Source: Streptococcus mitis
GTDB lineage: Bacteria > Bacillota > Bacilli > Lactobacillales > Streptococcaceae
Assembly (NCBI RefSeq): GCF_003943935.1
Contig: NZ_RJOB01000002.1
Location: 62,001-126,000 of the forward strand
Length of the DNA stretch: 64,000 bases
Direction of reading: 5' to 3'
Position 1 is the stretch's first letter, and each line of letters starts with the position of its first letter. The notes below the pieces were generated by a model. It saw nothing but the letters and a program-made list of their open reading frames with translations, was not told the origin of the DNA and searched no databases. Below are positions 15,257-25,788 of this stretch, in pieces. The translations under genes were made by a program, and so were the position numbers.

Positions 15257-15772
15257 TTAATCTTCATATCTAGGTTTTCTATAAATCAGTTGACGGCTTT
15301 CCAATAACTCAGCGATAAACACTAGGTTATTGGCTGTATTTTCTATTAAGTCGTCAAGCACACCTTTGTTTTCAGGTAATGCCATAGCTTCAGCCACACT
15401 CACGGCATTATCTAGCCATGTTTTAAATTCTTTAAAGTTCATTTCTTTGCCCCTTTTTTGTTGTTTCAAATTCCCAAAAAAATCCATAACCTCTTTAACA
15501 GTAAAAACTCCTGGTTTTGGTTCCAAATCATCTTCCAATACTTTAAAATGTAAGAATGGTTTTGTTTCGTAGCTTTCGCCTTTTTCGTAAAGTGATTTAA
15601 TACGGTCAAATAGTTCTGTCAATGCTACGTCGTTGGTGTACTCAACAGTAATTTCACCGTGTCCATTGTAATTTGTCTCTTCAACGTCTGTGATCATGCG
15701 AATTTCTTCGCCCAATGCTCTAGCGATACCGTGGTCAGTTGTTTGTGCTTGATATACTTGTGTGTTGTTCAT
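15257..15772 (-). CDS. Hypothetical island protein, 171 aa
   Basis: Starts MNNTQVYQAQTTDHGIARAL. An N-terminal alpha/beta part (GEITVEYTNDVALTELF) is followed by a helical half (VKEVMDFFGNLKQQKRGKEMNFKEFKTWLDNAV). Good RBS AAAGGAG. It is the second gene of the leftward early block. No family recognised; similar sizes occur at this place in streptococcal phages. Confidence 0.6.
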   Translation of the reverse strand: MNNTQVYQAQTTDHGIARALGEEIRMITDVEETNYNGHGEITVEYTNDVALTELFDRIKSLYEKGESYETKPFLHFKVLEDDLEPKPGVFTVKEVMDFFGNLKQQKRGKEMNFKEFKTWLDNAVSVAEAMALPENKGVLDDLIENTANNLVFIAELLESRQLIYRKPRYED

Positions 15773-15894
15773 TTTGTTTTTCTCCTTTATGTTCTAGGTC
15801 GGATATTCCTTCCGATCAGGTCAATCCCCAGTGGTAAAGCACCACATGAGAAATCTGTAAATGTAAAATAGTATTGCGATTGGGTCGCTCCTTT

Positions 15895-16095
15895 CTAACT
15901 ATAAAACAGCTCATCTATGGTTATATCTGGTTTGATTTCTGCAACCATTGACTTAATCACTAGACGTTCTTTGTCATTAAAAGCCGTCTTTTTTGTCTCT
16001 TTGTTATTATAAGACTGCAAAGAAATATTTAGCTTATCTGCCATCTGTTGCTGAGTTAGACCAAGCATAACCCGATAGCCTTTTAATTTGCTCAT
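15895..16095 (-). CDS. Cro-like XRE-family DNA-binding protein
   Basis: 66 residues with one helix-turn-helix: YRVMLGLTQQQMADKLNISLQSYNNKE. It is divergent from the CI-like repressor and is the first gene of the leftward operon, the position of Cro/Str-type regulators. RBS AGGAGGAAA. Its promoter (TTGACA, 17 bp, TATAAT, see 16163-16275) has perfect hexamers. It probably competes with the repressor for the operators (inference). Confidence 0.8.
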   Translation of the reverse strand: MSKLKGYRVMLGLTQQQMADKLNISLQSYNNKETKKTAFNDKERLVIKSMVAEIKPDITIDELFYS

Positions 16096-16162
16096 AGGTT
16101 TCCTCCTTTCTAAAAATCCCCCTCCATGGATAGATTGAAAGTGTGAAAGGCTGAAGGGTTTG

Positions 16163-16275
16163 TATCCATTTTGGATAACTACGCGTTTATTATATATCCA
16201 TTTTTGTTACTTGTCAACTATTTTTTTGATTTTTTTGTAACATTTATTGATACTTTTCTAAAATTTAGATATAAT
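16163..16275. promoter_or_regulatory. Divergent lysogeny-type switch: two promoters and operator
   Basis: Leftward promoter: TTGACA (16217-16212), 17 bp, TATAAT (16194-16189), a perfect consensus. Rightward promoter: TTGATA (16247-16252), 17 bp, TATAAT (16270-16275). A 15-bp dyad TATCCATTTTGGATA (16163-16177) sits just downstream of the leftward -10, and the half-site TATCCATTTTTG (16195-16206) lies inside that promoter. This fits repression of the early operon by the protein at 16299. Confidence 0.75.
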
Positions 16276-16298
16276 CATCTATGAAAGGTGTGATAAAC

Positions 16299-16814
16299 AT
16301 GAATAGACTGAAAGAATTAAGAAAACAAAAAGGGCTAACCCAACAGGAATTAGCTGATGAAATATCTGTATCAAAAATCACCGTCTTAAGATGGGAGAAT
16401 GAAGAACGTCAAATTAAACCAGAAAAAGCCCAGCAACTTGCTGACTACTTCGGGGTAAGCGTTGGGTATCTGTTGGGGTATAGTGAGTATAGAGAATTAG
16501 AAAAAGCATTGGATAAAACAATTTTTTCAAACTATCCTGATGTTGAAACATTCCTCACTCAAGAGATAAAAGAGCTAATCGGAGAAAGAACAAAAGATTT
16601 TTATGAGTATATTGATAAACAATTTTATGAAAGCTATAAAAATACTGCCGTACCTCCCGAAATAGTTGTAAAGCACCGTGAAGACTTTTATAGCTCGTTT
16701 CTATTTCTCCCTGCTAGATTACAAAAATTTATAGCTTTATGGAGCATACTAACAGAAACTGAACAAGAAAATATAGGTAAAACTATTGAGTTATTAGCTA
16801 TGAGAGGAAAATAA
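16299..16814 (+). CDS. CI-like repressor (Stl position), XRE family
   Basis: 171 residues from ATG 16299 (AAAGGTG upstream); an in-frame ATG at 16281 lacks a ribosome site. The N-terminal helix-turn-helix is typical: LKELRKQKGLTQQELADEISVSKITVLRWE. The rest (70-171) is helical and lacks the Ser-Lys protease domain of classical CI, so induction would need another route such as binding of a helper-phage protein, as known for SaPI Stl. It is the master repressor candidate of the island. Confidence 0.8.
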   Translation: MNRLKELRKQKGLTQQELADEISVSKITVLRWENEERQIKPEKAQQLADYFGVSVGYLLGYSEYRELEKALDKTIFSNYPDVETFLTQEIKELIGERTKDFYEYIDKQFYESYKNTAVPPEIVVKHREDFYSSFLFLPARLQKFIALWSILTETEQENIGKTIELLAMRGK

Positions 16815-16936
16815 GACTACCATCGGCGAAGTCGTGGGCATATATAGAGAAAAGTAAAATACTATCGCTGATAAAACGATGATGATTGATGAATATAAAT
16901 CTTTAGTTAATGAAGTGAAGGACATGGAGAAAAATA

Positions 16937-17416
16937 ATGCAATTTAATTCTCACGGAAACCTAGAAGGTGGTATAATAGAGTCAAGTTCTTTATTAGAAA
17001 TTGAAAAATTTTTAGTAACAGCATTTCCAAATTCGATAACAAGAAAAAGAAATTTCGATTCTTTTAAATCGTTCTTGGACCAACTAGATACTTCTAAAAT
17101 TAAGCGTGTCTGGTTAGATGGTAGTTTTTGTTCAAACAAGATTGATCCAAACGATATAGATTGTGTTGTATTTGTGGATCCACTGTTTGGAGATTATATT
17201 TTTCATTTAATGGATATGCATAATCTTTTTAAGACACAATATCTTGATGTTTATGCTATACCAGATAAAGAGTTGATTGATTTTAAGTTTGATGGGGCAA
17301 AAGAAGCTTATCGAGATGCTGATTATCAAGAAAAGTATTGGCAAGGACAGTTTGGGTTTGACAGAAATAGAGAACACAAAGCGATTATTGAATTAAGATT
17401 GGATGGTGATGAGTAA
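16937..17416 (+). CDS. DUF6932-like nucleotidyltransferase-fold protein
   Basis: 159 residues. Start FNSHGNLEGGI, then VWLDGSFCSNKIDPNDIDCVVFVD: a GS motif followed by DxD, the signature of the polymerase-beta-like nucleotidyltransferase fold as in DUF6932. GGAG lies 8 nt before the ATG. Its stop overlaps the start region of the next gene, so the two form a coupled pair. In this fold small bacterial members are often toxins or defence components (known for MNT/HEPN and AbiEii), but the activity here is unknown. AT-rich, located between repressor and integrase, the usual cargo slot of PICIs. Confidence 0.7.
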   Translation: MQFNSHGNLEGGIIESSSLLEIEKFLVTAFPNSITRKRNFDSFKSFLDQLDTSKIKRVWLDGSFCSNKIDPNDIDCVVFVDPLFGDYIFHLMDMHNLFKTQYLDVYAIPDKELIDFKFDGAKEAYRDADYQEKYWQGQFGFDRNREHKAIIELRLDGDE

Positions 17417-18305
17417 TATGATGGATGTATATGCAAAAATAATAGAACAAGACATTAATAATATTCCAGACTCTAGTCCATATAAAGCTTCTATGATTGA
17501 AGGACTAAAATCAATACAACTATTCGAGTCTGAAAAATTAAAAAATAACAGAGTTAAAAACGTACTCTCTATCCGCTTGATGGCCGACTGTTACGAGTCC
17601 GGACAAATCGGTTTAAAACCTCTAACCGAAGTTCTCTCTTCTCTTGAAAATATACAAAAGAATGGACTCGCTTCGATTTCTGGCTATTCTGGCAAGCGTG
17701 GCAAAATCCCTAAAGATATACTTTCTAAAAATGAATTAATTATTACAGCGACTAGAGCAGGTTCCTTTGTAGTTGATTTAGCAATGAAGGAAAGTCAATT
17801 GTCAATATTTGAAGAAGAAAATCATCCGGCTAATAAAATTATGGAAGATGTTACTGATTTTCTTCAAAATAAAATAGAAATCGCTGACTTTGTTGATAAA
17901 TATAGTCCTCGCACATTCGGTTCGGTCAAAAAGCTTATTTCTAATCTAAATAGCGAAGGCATAGGTTTTGAAATTATAGATGACATAAAAAAACAAACCG
18001 CCTCTTTCCCAAGAGAAAAAGTTAAGGAAATTAATACAGAATTAAAATCTACGCATATTAAAAAACGTGAAGGAATGAATATTCTAGGTAAACTAACAAA
18101 AGTAGATCTTGGGGCTCAAAAAATTACATTGGATACAGATAGTGGTGCTGTTACAATCAAAGTAAATGATGAAAAAATTAAAGATTATCGTTTAACAACA
18201 AATGACGTTTATGAAGTAACTACTAATGTTAGAGAAGTAGTTCGCAAAGGACAACGAACACAAACATATTCAACCAACTCGATTGATAAAATCACCAAAA
18301 AATAA
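17403..18305 (+). CDS. Unknown partner of the DUF6932-like gene, about 300 aa
   Basis: Possible starts are ATG 17403, 17409, 17418 or 17421; no ribosome site decides, and reinitiation after the TAA at 17414-17416 is likely. The first 130 residues are helical with a conserved-looking ATRAGSFVVDLAM. The middle has YSPRTFGSVKKLI. The C-terminal 80 residues look like a small beta barrel (GKLTKVDLGAQKITLDTDSGAVTI ... TYSTNSIDKI). No family recognised. The gene overlap with a nucleotidyltransferase-like protein suggests a two-part toxin-antitoxin or antiphage module (inference). Confidence 0.75.
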   Translation: MVMSNMMDVYAKIIEQDINNIPDSSPYKASMIEGLKSIQLFESEKLKNNRVKNVLSIRLMADCYESGQIGLKPLTEVLSSLENIQKNGLASISGYSGKRGKIPKDILSKNELIITATRAGSFVVDLAMKESQLSIFEEENHPANKIMEDVTDFLQNKIEIADFVDKYSPRTFGSVKKLISNLNSEGIGFEIIDDIKKQTASFPREKVKEINTELKSTHIKKREGMNILGKLTKVDLGAQKITLDTDSGAVTIKVNDEKIKDYRLTTNDVYEVTTNVREVVRKGQRTQTYSTNSIDKITKK

Positions 18306-18440
18306 AAAATCCCCACCTCATCGAATCCCCCTTTTTTCATGGATCTATTGTGCAAAAACAGGGGAAATTGAAGAATAGAAAGCCGATTTTACAGACTAAA
18401 ACGCAAAAATAAGCGGAATTGATAAATAGAAAGGGGAATT

Positions 18441-19109
18441 ATGACCTACTCACAAAACTATCTGGACGATATACTGGTACGCATGGCCTACCATTCTAGC
18501 GGTATTGAAGGGAACACTATCTCTCTACCCGAAACTGTCAGCATTATCTTAGAAAGCACCTTGCCACGCAACGGCAAAAGTATTCGTGAGTTTTATGAGA
18601 TTGAAAACCATAAACAGGCCTTTTCTTATCTCTTGGACTCATTGGCAAACCATCAAGCCCTTACTGTGGGGCTGGTTCAAGATTTTCACGCCTTATTAGT
18701 AGATAGACTGCAACATGATCGCGGACAATTTAAACAAGTTCAAAATGCTATTATCGGAGCGGAATTTCAAACGGCTAGCCCAGCAGAAACACCCTACCTG
18801 ATGACACAATGGGCGGATAATACTGCTTATCGCTTAGATCATGCTCATGATGAAAAAGAAATCTTAGAGATTTTAGCAGATACCCACATTCAGATTGAAC
18901 GGATTCATCCATTTAGCGACGGTAACGGCCGTACTGGTCGCCTGGTACTCATGTACCTAGCTATGAAGTATCTAAACGCTCCTATCATCGTCTCAAAAGA
19001 CTCAAGGGCGCATTATATGGAACTCCTAGCAAACCAAGACGTAACTGGACTAGCTGACCTCTTCAAAGAATCACTGGACTACGAAAAAACACGGATGGAA
19101 CAGTTTTAA
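18441..19109 (+). CDS. Fic/DOC-family protein with built-in inhibitory motif
   Basis: 222 residues. The catalytic loop HPFSDGNGRTGR is complete at 156-167, so the protein should transfer AMP or a similar group to a target. Near the N-terminus SSGIEGN (19-25) matches the inhibitory [S/T]xxxE[G/N] helix, making it a class II Fic protein that needs no separate antitoxin. RBS AAAGGGG. Located in the cargo slot just before the integrase. Target unknown; defence or stress roles are possible. The 135-bp gap before it has no gene. Confidence 0.85.
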   Translation: MTYSQNYLDDILVRMAYHSSGIEGNTISLPETVSIILESTLPRNGKSIREFYEIENHKQAFSYLLDSLANHQALTVGLVQDFHALLVDRLQHDRGQFKQVQNAIIGAEFQTASPAETPYLMTQWADNTAYRLDHAHDEKEILEILADTHIQIERIHPFSDGNGRTGRLVLMYLAMKYLNAPIIVSKDSRAHYMELLANQDVTGLADLFKESLDYEKTRMEQF

Positions 19110-19254
19110 AGCGATAAAACTCTTGAAATACCGAGGCTTTTTAAACCCTCATACAAGCCCATATCCGCATTGTTTAACACTCTGGTATTATTTACCGTCT
19201 GACTGATTAAAATCGAAAATAAGGGGCTTCTCGTAGCCCCTCGCATGGTATAAC

Positions 19255-19284
19255 TTCAAAACCTTTTCTAATTGCTTGCCTGCT
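19255..19284. repeat. 30-bp direct repeat, copy 2
   Basis: Identical to 14729-14758. It ends 19 bp before the integrase ATG, so it may affect integrase expression or be part of the attachment region. A hairpin AGGGGCT/AGCCCCT (19222-19241) lies just before it. Confidence 0.9.
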
Positions 19285-19303
19285 GATGGAAAAGGAGTAA
19301 ACC

Positions 19304-20467
19304 ATGAATATTACAGAATACAAAAAGAAAAACGGATCTATCGTATACCGAGCAAGCGTGTATCTTGGAGTTGATAAACTTACAGGGAAAAAGGCTAGAA
19401 CTACTGTTACGGCCAACACTAAAAAAGGGATTAAAGTCAAAGCAAGAGAGGCTGTCAATGCTTTTGCTTCAAACGGCTATACAGTTAAAGATAAGCCAAC
19501 AATCACAACATATGAAGAACTGGTAAAAGTTTGGTGGGATAGTTACAAGAATACAGTTAAACCCAATACTCGCCAGTCTATGGATGGATTGGTTAGAGTG
19601 CATTTGTTGCCTGTATTTGGCGATTACAAGCTAGATAAGCTAACCACGCCTATTCTTCAACAGCAAGTAAATAAGTGGGCTGACAAAGCCAATAAGGGCG
19701 AAAAAGGGGCGTTTGCTAACTACTCCTTACTCCACAACATGAATAAGCGTATTTTGAAATATGGCGTAGCTATTCAGGTAATACATTACAATCCAGCTAA
19801 CGATGTCATCGTTCCACGCAAACAACAAAAAGAAAAATCTACTGTAAAATACTTAGACAACAAAGAATTAAAACAGTTTCTGAATTATTTAGATACTCTG
19901 GATCAATCAAATTATGAAAACCTATTTGATGTTGTCCTGTATAAGACTTTATTAGCCACTGGTTGCCGTATCAGTGAGGCTCTGGCTCTTGAATGGGCTG
20001 ATATTGACCTAGAAAGCGGTGTTATCAGTATCAATAAGACACTAAACCGCTATCAAGAAATAAACTCACCTAAATCAAACGCTGGTTATCGTGATATACC
20101 AATAGACAAAGCTACCCTACTTTTACTTAAACAATACAAAAATCGTCAACAAATTCAGTCTTGGAAATTAGGTCGTACTGAAACAGTCGTATTCTCTGTA
20201 TTTACAGAAAAATATGCTTATGCTTGCAACTTACGCAAACGCCTAAATAAGCATTTTGAGAATGCTGGTGTAACAAATGTATCATTCCACGGTTTCCGCC
20301 ATACACATACTACTATGATGTTATACGCTCAGACCAGCCCTAAAGATGTACAATACAGATTGGGGCACTCTAACTTATTAGTGACTGAAAATGTTTACTG
20401 GCATACAAACCAAGAAAACGCAAAAAAAGCTGTCTCAAATTATGAAACAGCCATCAATAATTTATAA
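19304..20467 (+). CDS. int: Tyrosine integrase of the eno island
   Basis: 387 residues. An arm-binding domain at 1-55 (YKKKNGSIVYRASVYLG), a SAM-like core-binding domain (about 65-170), then the catalytic domain with Arg in TGCRISEALALEW, HGFRHTH (His, Arg), LGHSN and the nucleophile in ENVYWHT. RBS AAAGGAG. It is 150 bp from the right attachment repeat and points towards it. It should integrate the island into the 3' end of eno; excision would need the Xis-like protein at 13407 (inference). Confidence 0.93.
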   Translation: MNITEYKKKNGSIVYRASVYLGVDKLTGKKARTTVTANTKKGIKVKAREAVNAFASNGYTVKDKPTITTYEELVKVWWDSYKNTVKPNTRQSMDGLVRVHLLPVFGDYKLDKLTTPILQQQVNKWADKANKGEKGAFANYSLLHNMNKRILKYGVAIQVIHYNPANDVIVPRKQQKEKSTVKYLDNKELKQFLNYLDTLDQSNYENLFDVVLYKTLLATGCRISEALALEWADIDLESGVISINKTLNRYQEINSPKSNAGYRDIPIDKATLLLLKQYKNRQQIQSWKLGRTETVVFSVFTEKYAYACNLRKRLNKHFENAGVTNVSFHGFRHTHTTMMLYAQTSPKDVQYRLGHSNLLVTENVYWHTNQENAKKAVSNYETAINNL

Positions 20468-20547
20468 AGGGTGTCACGATCAGTGACTACCCTCTTACTA
20501 TACTTAAAATTACTATCGGGTAACTAAAAGGGTAGTAAAATAAGAAA

Positions 20548-20578
20548 AAGCACTAAGGGAAAGGGCCCCAAAGTGCTT
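20548..20578. terminator. Bidirectional terminator at the island's right end
   Basis: AAGCACT (20548-20554) and AGTGCTT (20572-20578) form a stem. The + strand side is followed by ATTTTAAA (integrase), the - strand side by TTTTTCTTATTTT (eno). The island therefore supplies eno with a replacement for the terminator left at 7275-7307. Confidence 0.8.
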
Positions 20579-20614
20579 ATTTTAAAGGCTTTACGCCATC
20601 TAATCTAGAAATTA

Positions 20615-21924
<1,310 letters not shown>

Positions 21925-21959
21925 TTACTCTCCTTATGAGTTAAATTTTTTACACCTCT

Positions 21960-21988
21960 ATAATACCTTAAAAACCCTCCTTTTTCAA
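21960..21988 (-). promoter_or_regulatory. eno promoter
   Basis: On the - strand TTGAAA (21988-21983), 17 bp, TATTAT (21965-21960). The leader to the ATG is about 30 nt. Confidence 0.65.
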
Positions 21989-22084
21989 GAAAAAACGTTA
22001 TCTTTGTGTAAATTTTCCTTAACTTTATTAAGCAACCGCTTTCTTTTATATGTTTTCTTTTTATTTTTATGATATACTATTTTC

Positions 22085-22531
22085 ATGACAGATTTATCAA
22101 AACAATTACTTGAAAAAGCTCATGGTGGGCCAAAATTAAATCCGGATGAGCAAAGACGTTACCTTGGTACTTTTGAGGAAAGAGTTCTTGGATATGCAGA
22201 TATTGACACGGCAAATAGCTTTCAGCTAGAAAAAGGCTTTTTATCTATTTTAGAAAACCTTCAAGAAAAGGCTGAGCCTCTATTTGTTAAGATTTCCCCA
22301 ACTATCGAATTTGACAAGCAAGTTTTCTATTTGAAGGAAGCCAAAGAAACCGATAGTCAAGCTACCATTGTATCTGAAGAGCATACTTCTTCTCCTTTTG
22401 GCCTGATTATTCACACCAATGCACCAGTTCAAGTAGAAGAAAAGGATCTTCGACTTGCTTTTCCAGAACTTTGGGAAGGTAAAAAGGAAGAACCATCCAA
22501 AACATCCTTATGGAAAAAATGGTTTGGCTAA
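22085..22531 (+). CDS. DUF1694 (YueI-like) family protein
   Basis: 148 residues. The family pattern is visible: [22 protein letters not shown] at the start, a ferredoxin-like middle and the FPELW block followed by a tail SLWKKWFG. Function unknown in the family. There is no ribosome site; the extended -10 box TGATATACT (22070-22078) lies exactly 6 nt before the ATG, so the mRNA is probably leaderless. The last 4 bp overlap the convergent glycerate kinase gene. Confidence 0.85.
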   Translation: MTDLSKQLLEKAHGGPKLNPDEQRRYLGTFEERVLGYADIDTANSFQLEKGFLSILENLQEKAEPLFVKISPTIEFDKQVFYLKEAKETDSQATIVSEEHTSSPFGLIIHTNAPVQVEEKDLRLAFPELWEGKKEEPSKTSLWKKWFG

Positions 22532-23643
22532 ATATTGCGCATATTTAATAAGTGCCCAATATTGGCAGCCGTGTGTTCCAGATAGAGACTGGCATTTTTC
22601 AAACTATCTTCTAGTGGTTCACTTTTCTCCAAAATAGAAAAGGCAGCTTGGATATTTTCAAATGGCAGGGAAGGTAAATCTTCAGCGAGACTACCGCAAA
22701 TAGCCATAACAGGAACTCCGACAGGGGTTCTTTTTGCTACGCCTATAGGCGCTTTCCCTGCTAAACTTTGACGATCTAGTCTTCCTTCTCCAACAATGAC
22801 CAAGTCAGCATCAGAAACTTTCTTATCAAAGTCAATCAAGTCTAGGCAGGTGTCAATCCCAGATACGATACTTGCTTGAGCAAATGCACATAAACCGCCA
22901 GCAATGCCTCCACCAGCTCCTGCTCCTTTAAGTTCCAATGTTGCAGGTGAGACTTTTTCATAAAAATCTTGGATTGCCTGATCTACTGCCTCAAACATAG
23001 TAGGATCTAGGCCTTTTTGCTTACCAAACGTGTAAGTTGCACCTTGATGCCCACATATGGGACTAACGACATCTGCTAAAATACGAATTTGAACATCTTC
23101 AGGAATTTCATAGCAATCTTCTATTGAAACAGAAGCTAAATTTAGTAAAGACTGACCGCAAGCGGGCAAGACATTTCCATTCCTATCATAAAATTGATAA
23201 CCTAAACCAGCAGCAATCCCCAGTCCTCCATCATTACTGGCCGTACCACCAACGCCAATATAGATATCTTTAATCCCTTGAGCAATGAGGTGGCGAATCA
23301 ATTCTCCAATACCACGAGTTTGGATTTGCAGCGGATTTCGTTTCTCCAGCGGAATTTTTCCAAGGCCGACCAAGTCAGCTACTTCAAATAGGGCTAATTC
23401 CCCTTTTTGAAAATAGCGCATGGCTTCTTTTTGGCCAAAAGGTCCTGTCACTTGAATCCATTTTTCTTCTAGATCAAGAGAATGTCGGATAGCATCTACA
23501 GTGCCTTCTCCCCCATCACCAACAGGACAGAGGAGACAGTCTACATCTGCAAGCGATTGTTGGAAGCCTCTCTTAATAGCTTCAGCAACCTGCTCTGCGG
23601 TCAAACTTTCTTTAAACGAATCTGACGCAATTACAATCTTCAT
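22528..23643 (-). CDS. Glycerate kinase (GlxK type)
   Basis: ATP-dependent phosphorylation of glycerate, linking glycerate use to glycolysis. 371 residues from ATG 23643, with TGAGGA upstream; a start at 23655 that would overlap the serB stop has no ribosome site. Typical segments: [71 protein letters not shown]. It follows serB with almost no gap, so the two form an operon. Confidence 0.93.
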   Translation of the reverse strand: MKIVIASDSFKESLTAEQVAEAIKRGFQQSLADVDCLLCPVGDGGEGTVDAIRHSLDLEEKWIQVTGPFGQKEAMRYFQKGELALFEVADLVGLGKIPLEKRNPLQIQTRGIGELIRHLIAQGIKDIYIGVGGTASNDGGLGIAAGLGYQFYDRNGNVLPACGQSLLNLASVSIEDCYEIPEDVQIRILADVVSPICGHQGATYTFGKQKGLDPTMFEAVDQAIQDFYEKVSPATLELKGAGAGGGIAGGLCAFAQASIVSGIDTCLDLIDFDKKVSDADLVIVGEGRLDRQSLAGKAPIGVAKRTPVGVPVMAICGSLAEDLPSLPFENIQAAFSILEKSEPLEDSLKNASLYLEHTAANIGHLLNMRNI

Positions 23644-23651
23644 ATTTTTCC

Positions 23652-24296
23652 TCATTCTAAACAGTCAATCAAAGGAAGAACTTCTAAAAAATCCCTCTTG
23701 TCAACATGATTCGGTATTTCTTTTTTCAGTACTTCTTTGGCACAAAAAGCAATTCCCAGTCCTGCTGATTTCAACATTAATAGATCATTTGCCCCATCAC
23801 CGATTGCAACTATTCTTTCTTTAGGGAGTTTGAGTTCCTTTCTCCATTTTTCCAGAGTTGCTTGTTTGAGTTCAGGGCTTATAATTGCTCCAACTAATTT
23901 TCCTGTTAGAAGATCGTCTTTAACTTCAAGTTGGTTGGCAGAGAAATAGGTAATGCCAAGGGATTTAGCTAATCTCTCAACTATTGGACTAAATCCACCA
24001 GACACCAGACCGACTAGGATACCATTCTTTTGGAGAATAGAAACGAATTCCTGGGCATTTGGCGATAGATGAATAGAGTTGAAGACTTTCTCAAAGACCG
24101 AAACAGGAAGACCTGCCAACAAGGACACTCTTTTTCTTAAACTGCTTTCAAAGTCTAACTCTCCTCGCATTGTCCGACTTGTAATCTGTGAAATTTCCTC
24201 CTCACGACCTGCCTCTCTTCCCAACAAATCAATCACCTCTTCTAGGATTAAGGTTCCATCAACATCCATAACACACAAGCCTTTTACTTGAGACAT
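23652..24296 (-). CDS. serB: Phosphoserine phosphatase
   Basis: HAD-family hydrolase for the last step of serine synthesis. 214 residues. Motif [12 protein letters not shown], motif [10 protein letters not shown], motif III with conserved Lys, motif [26 protein letters not shown]. No serA or serC nearby; the partner in the operon is glycerate kinase. Specificity for phosphoserine is inferred from close similarity in motif spacing. Confidence 0.88.
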   Translation of the reverse strand: MSQVKGLCVMDVDGTLILEEVIDLLGREAGREEEISQITSRTMRGELDFESSLRKRVSLLAGLPVSVFEKVFNSIHLSPNAQEFVSILQKNGILVGLVSGGFSPIVERLAKSLGITYFSANQLEVKDDLLTGKLVGAIISPELKQATLEKWRKELKLPKERIVAIGDGANDLLMLKSAGLGIAFCAKEVLKKEIPNHVDKRDFLEVLPLIDCLE

Positions 24297-24320
24297 CAGT
24301 TCTCCTCTCTAAATAGCCCA

Positions 24321-24349
24321 AAAATCGTATGAAGTCATCATACGATTTT
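24321..24349 (-). terminator. Terminator of the glycogen operon
   Basis: AAAATCGTATGA (24321-24332) pairs with TCATACGATTTT (24338-24349), a 12-bp stem right after glgA. Confidence 0.8.
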
Positions 24350-24354
24350 ATCTA

Positions 24355-25788
24355 TTAATTAACTAAGCTATGGTACAAATCAAGGTATGACTTGCAGGCT
24401 GTATCCCATGAGAAATCACACTTCATAGCTTGTTTTTGTAAGTTTCTCCAAACATCAGGATGGTTCCTATACAAATCCAATGCTGTTTGGAAAGTCCAAT
24501 TTAACCAATAAGGAGATAGATTGTCAAAGCTAAAGCCTGTACCGCTTCCTTCTATTGGATTAAAAGCTTGAACGGTATCTCGCAAACCACCAACTTCATG
24601 AACCAATGGCAAGGTTCCGTACCGCATCGCCATCATTTGAGACAAGCCACACGGTTCAAAACGACTCGGCATGAGGAAGAGATCACAAGCAGCGTAGATT
24701 TCTTGAGCAAGTTTGACATCAAAAGTAATATTTGCTGATAGCTTGTCTGGGTAAATCTGAGTAAACCACGAGAAAGCACCTTCAAAGGCTGGATCTCCAG
24801 TTCCCAAAAGAACAATCTGAACATCATTTTGCAAGATATGGTGAAGACTTTCGACCACGACATCAAAACCTTTTTGGCGTGTCAAACGAGAAACAATTCC
24901 CACCAGTGGAACATCAGATCTAACTGGTAAGCCAACTCTTTCTTGCAATTTTGCCTTGTTCTGGGCTTTACCAGACAAATCTTCCTGATTGAAATGATAG
25001 TCTAAAAGAGCATCCGTCTGAGGATTATACAGGTCAGCATCAATCCCGTTCACGATACCAGATACCTTGCCAGATTCCATTCGAAGAATCTGATCCAAGT
25101 TACATCCGAACTGACTGGTCATAATTTCATGAGCATAACTAGGCGAAACTGTTGAAACACGGTCCGCATAGAGGATACCAGCCTTCATCCAGTTCAGACA
25201 GTTATTCCAGCGAAGGGTGCCATCAGCGTAACGTTCAAAGCCAACTCCAAACAAATCACCCAACATTCCTTCTGAAAATTGTCCTTGGAATTCCAAATTA
25301 TGAATGGTTAAAACAGTTTTAATGCCTTGATAGGTTTGAATCCAACGGTATTTTTCCTTTAACAAGAAAGGAATCATAGCTGTATGGTAGTCATGAACAT
25401 GGAGAAGGTCAGGAATGAAGTCAATTCTTTCCATAGCCTCAATGGCAGCCAGTTGGAAAAAGGCAAAGCGTTCTCCGTCGTCAAAATCACCGTAAACATG
25501 GCCACGGAAGAAATAATATTGGTTGTCAATAAAGTAGAAGGTTACACCATTTAATACTGTTTTCTTAATCCCACAGTACTGTCTGCGCCAACCGACGCTC
25601 ACCTCAAAATGAAGAACATCTTCAATCTGATTTCCAAATTTAGCCTCTACCATGTCATAGTAGGGTAAAATCACTGCAACTTCGTGCCCAGCTTTTACCA
25701 GTGATTTGGGAAGAGCGCCAATGACATCTCCCAAACCACCTGTTTTTGAAAAGGGTGCACCCTCTGCTGCTACAAATAAAATTTTCAT
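24355..25788 (-). CDS. glgA: Glycogen synthase
   Basis: GT5 glycosyltransferase that extends alpha-1,4-glucan from ADP-glucose. 477 residues, family length. ADP-glucose loop KTGGLGDV at 15-22, [13 protein letters not shown] in the second Rossmann domain, and the E-x7-E region [11 protein letters not shown]. Last gene of glgBCDA, overlapping glgD by 4 bp (ATGA). The operon has no glgP, so breakdown must be served by enzymes elsewhere or by the pullulanase at 30295. Confidence 0.97.
   Translation of the reverse strand: MKILFVAAEGAPFSKTGGLGDVIGALPKSLVKAGHEVAVILPYYDMVEAKFGNQIEDVLHFEVSVGWRRQYCGIKKTVLNGVTFYFIDNQYYFFRGHVYGDFDDGERFAFFQLAAIEAMERIDFIPDLLHVHDYHTAMIPFLLKEKYRWIQTYQGIKTVLTIHNLEFQGQFSEGMLGDLFGVGFERYADGTLRWNNCLNWMKAGILYADRVSTVSPSYAHEIMTSQFGCNLDQILRMESGKVSGIVNGIDADLYNPQTDALLDYHFNQEDLSGKAQNKAKLQERVGLPVRSDVPLVGIVSRLTRQKGFDVVVESLHHILQNDVQIVLLGTGDPAFEGAFSWFTQIYPDKLSANITFDVKLAQEIYAACDLFLMPSRFEPCGLSQMMAMRYGTLPLVHEVGGLRDTVQAFNPIEGSGTGFSFDNLSPYWLNWTFQTALDLYRNHPDVWRNLQKQAMKCDFSWDTACKSYLDLYHSLVN

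Noticed and set aside
19207..19458. Open frame of 83 codons on the - strand over the integrase start
   Set aside because: Antisense to the integrase N-terminus; hydrophobic nonsense sequence. Only its last part covers the 30-bp repeat, which is reported as a repeat.
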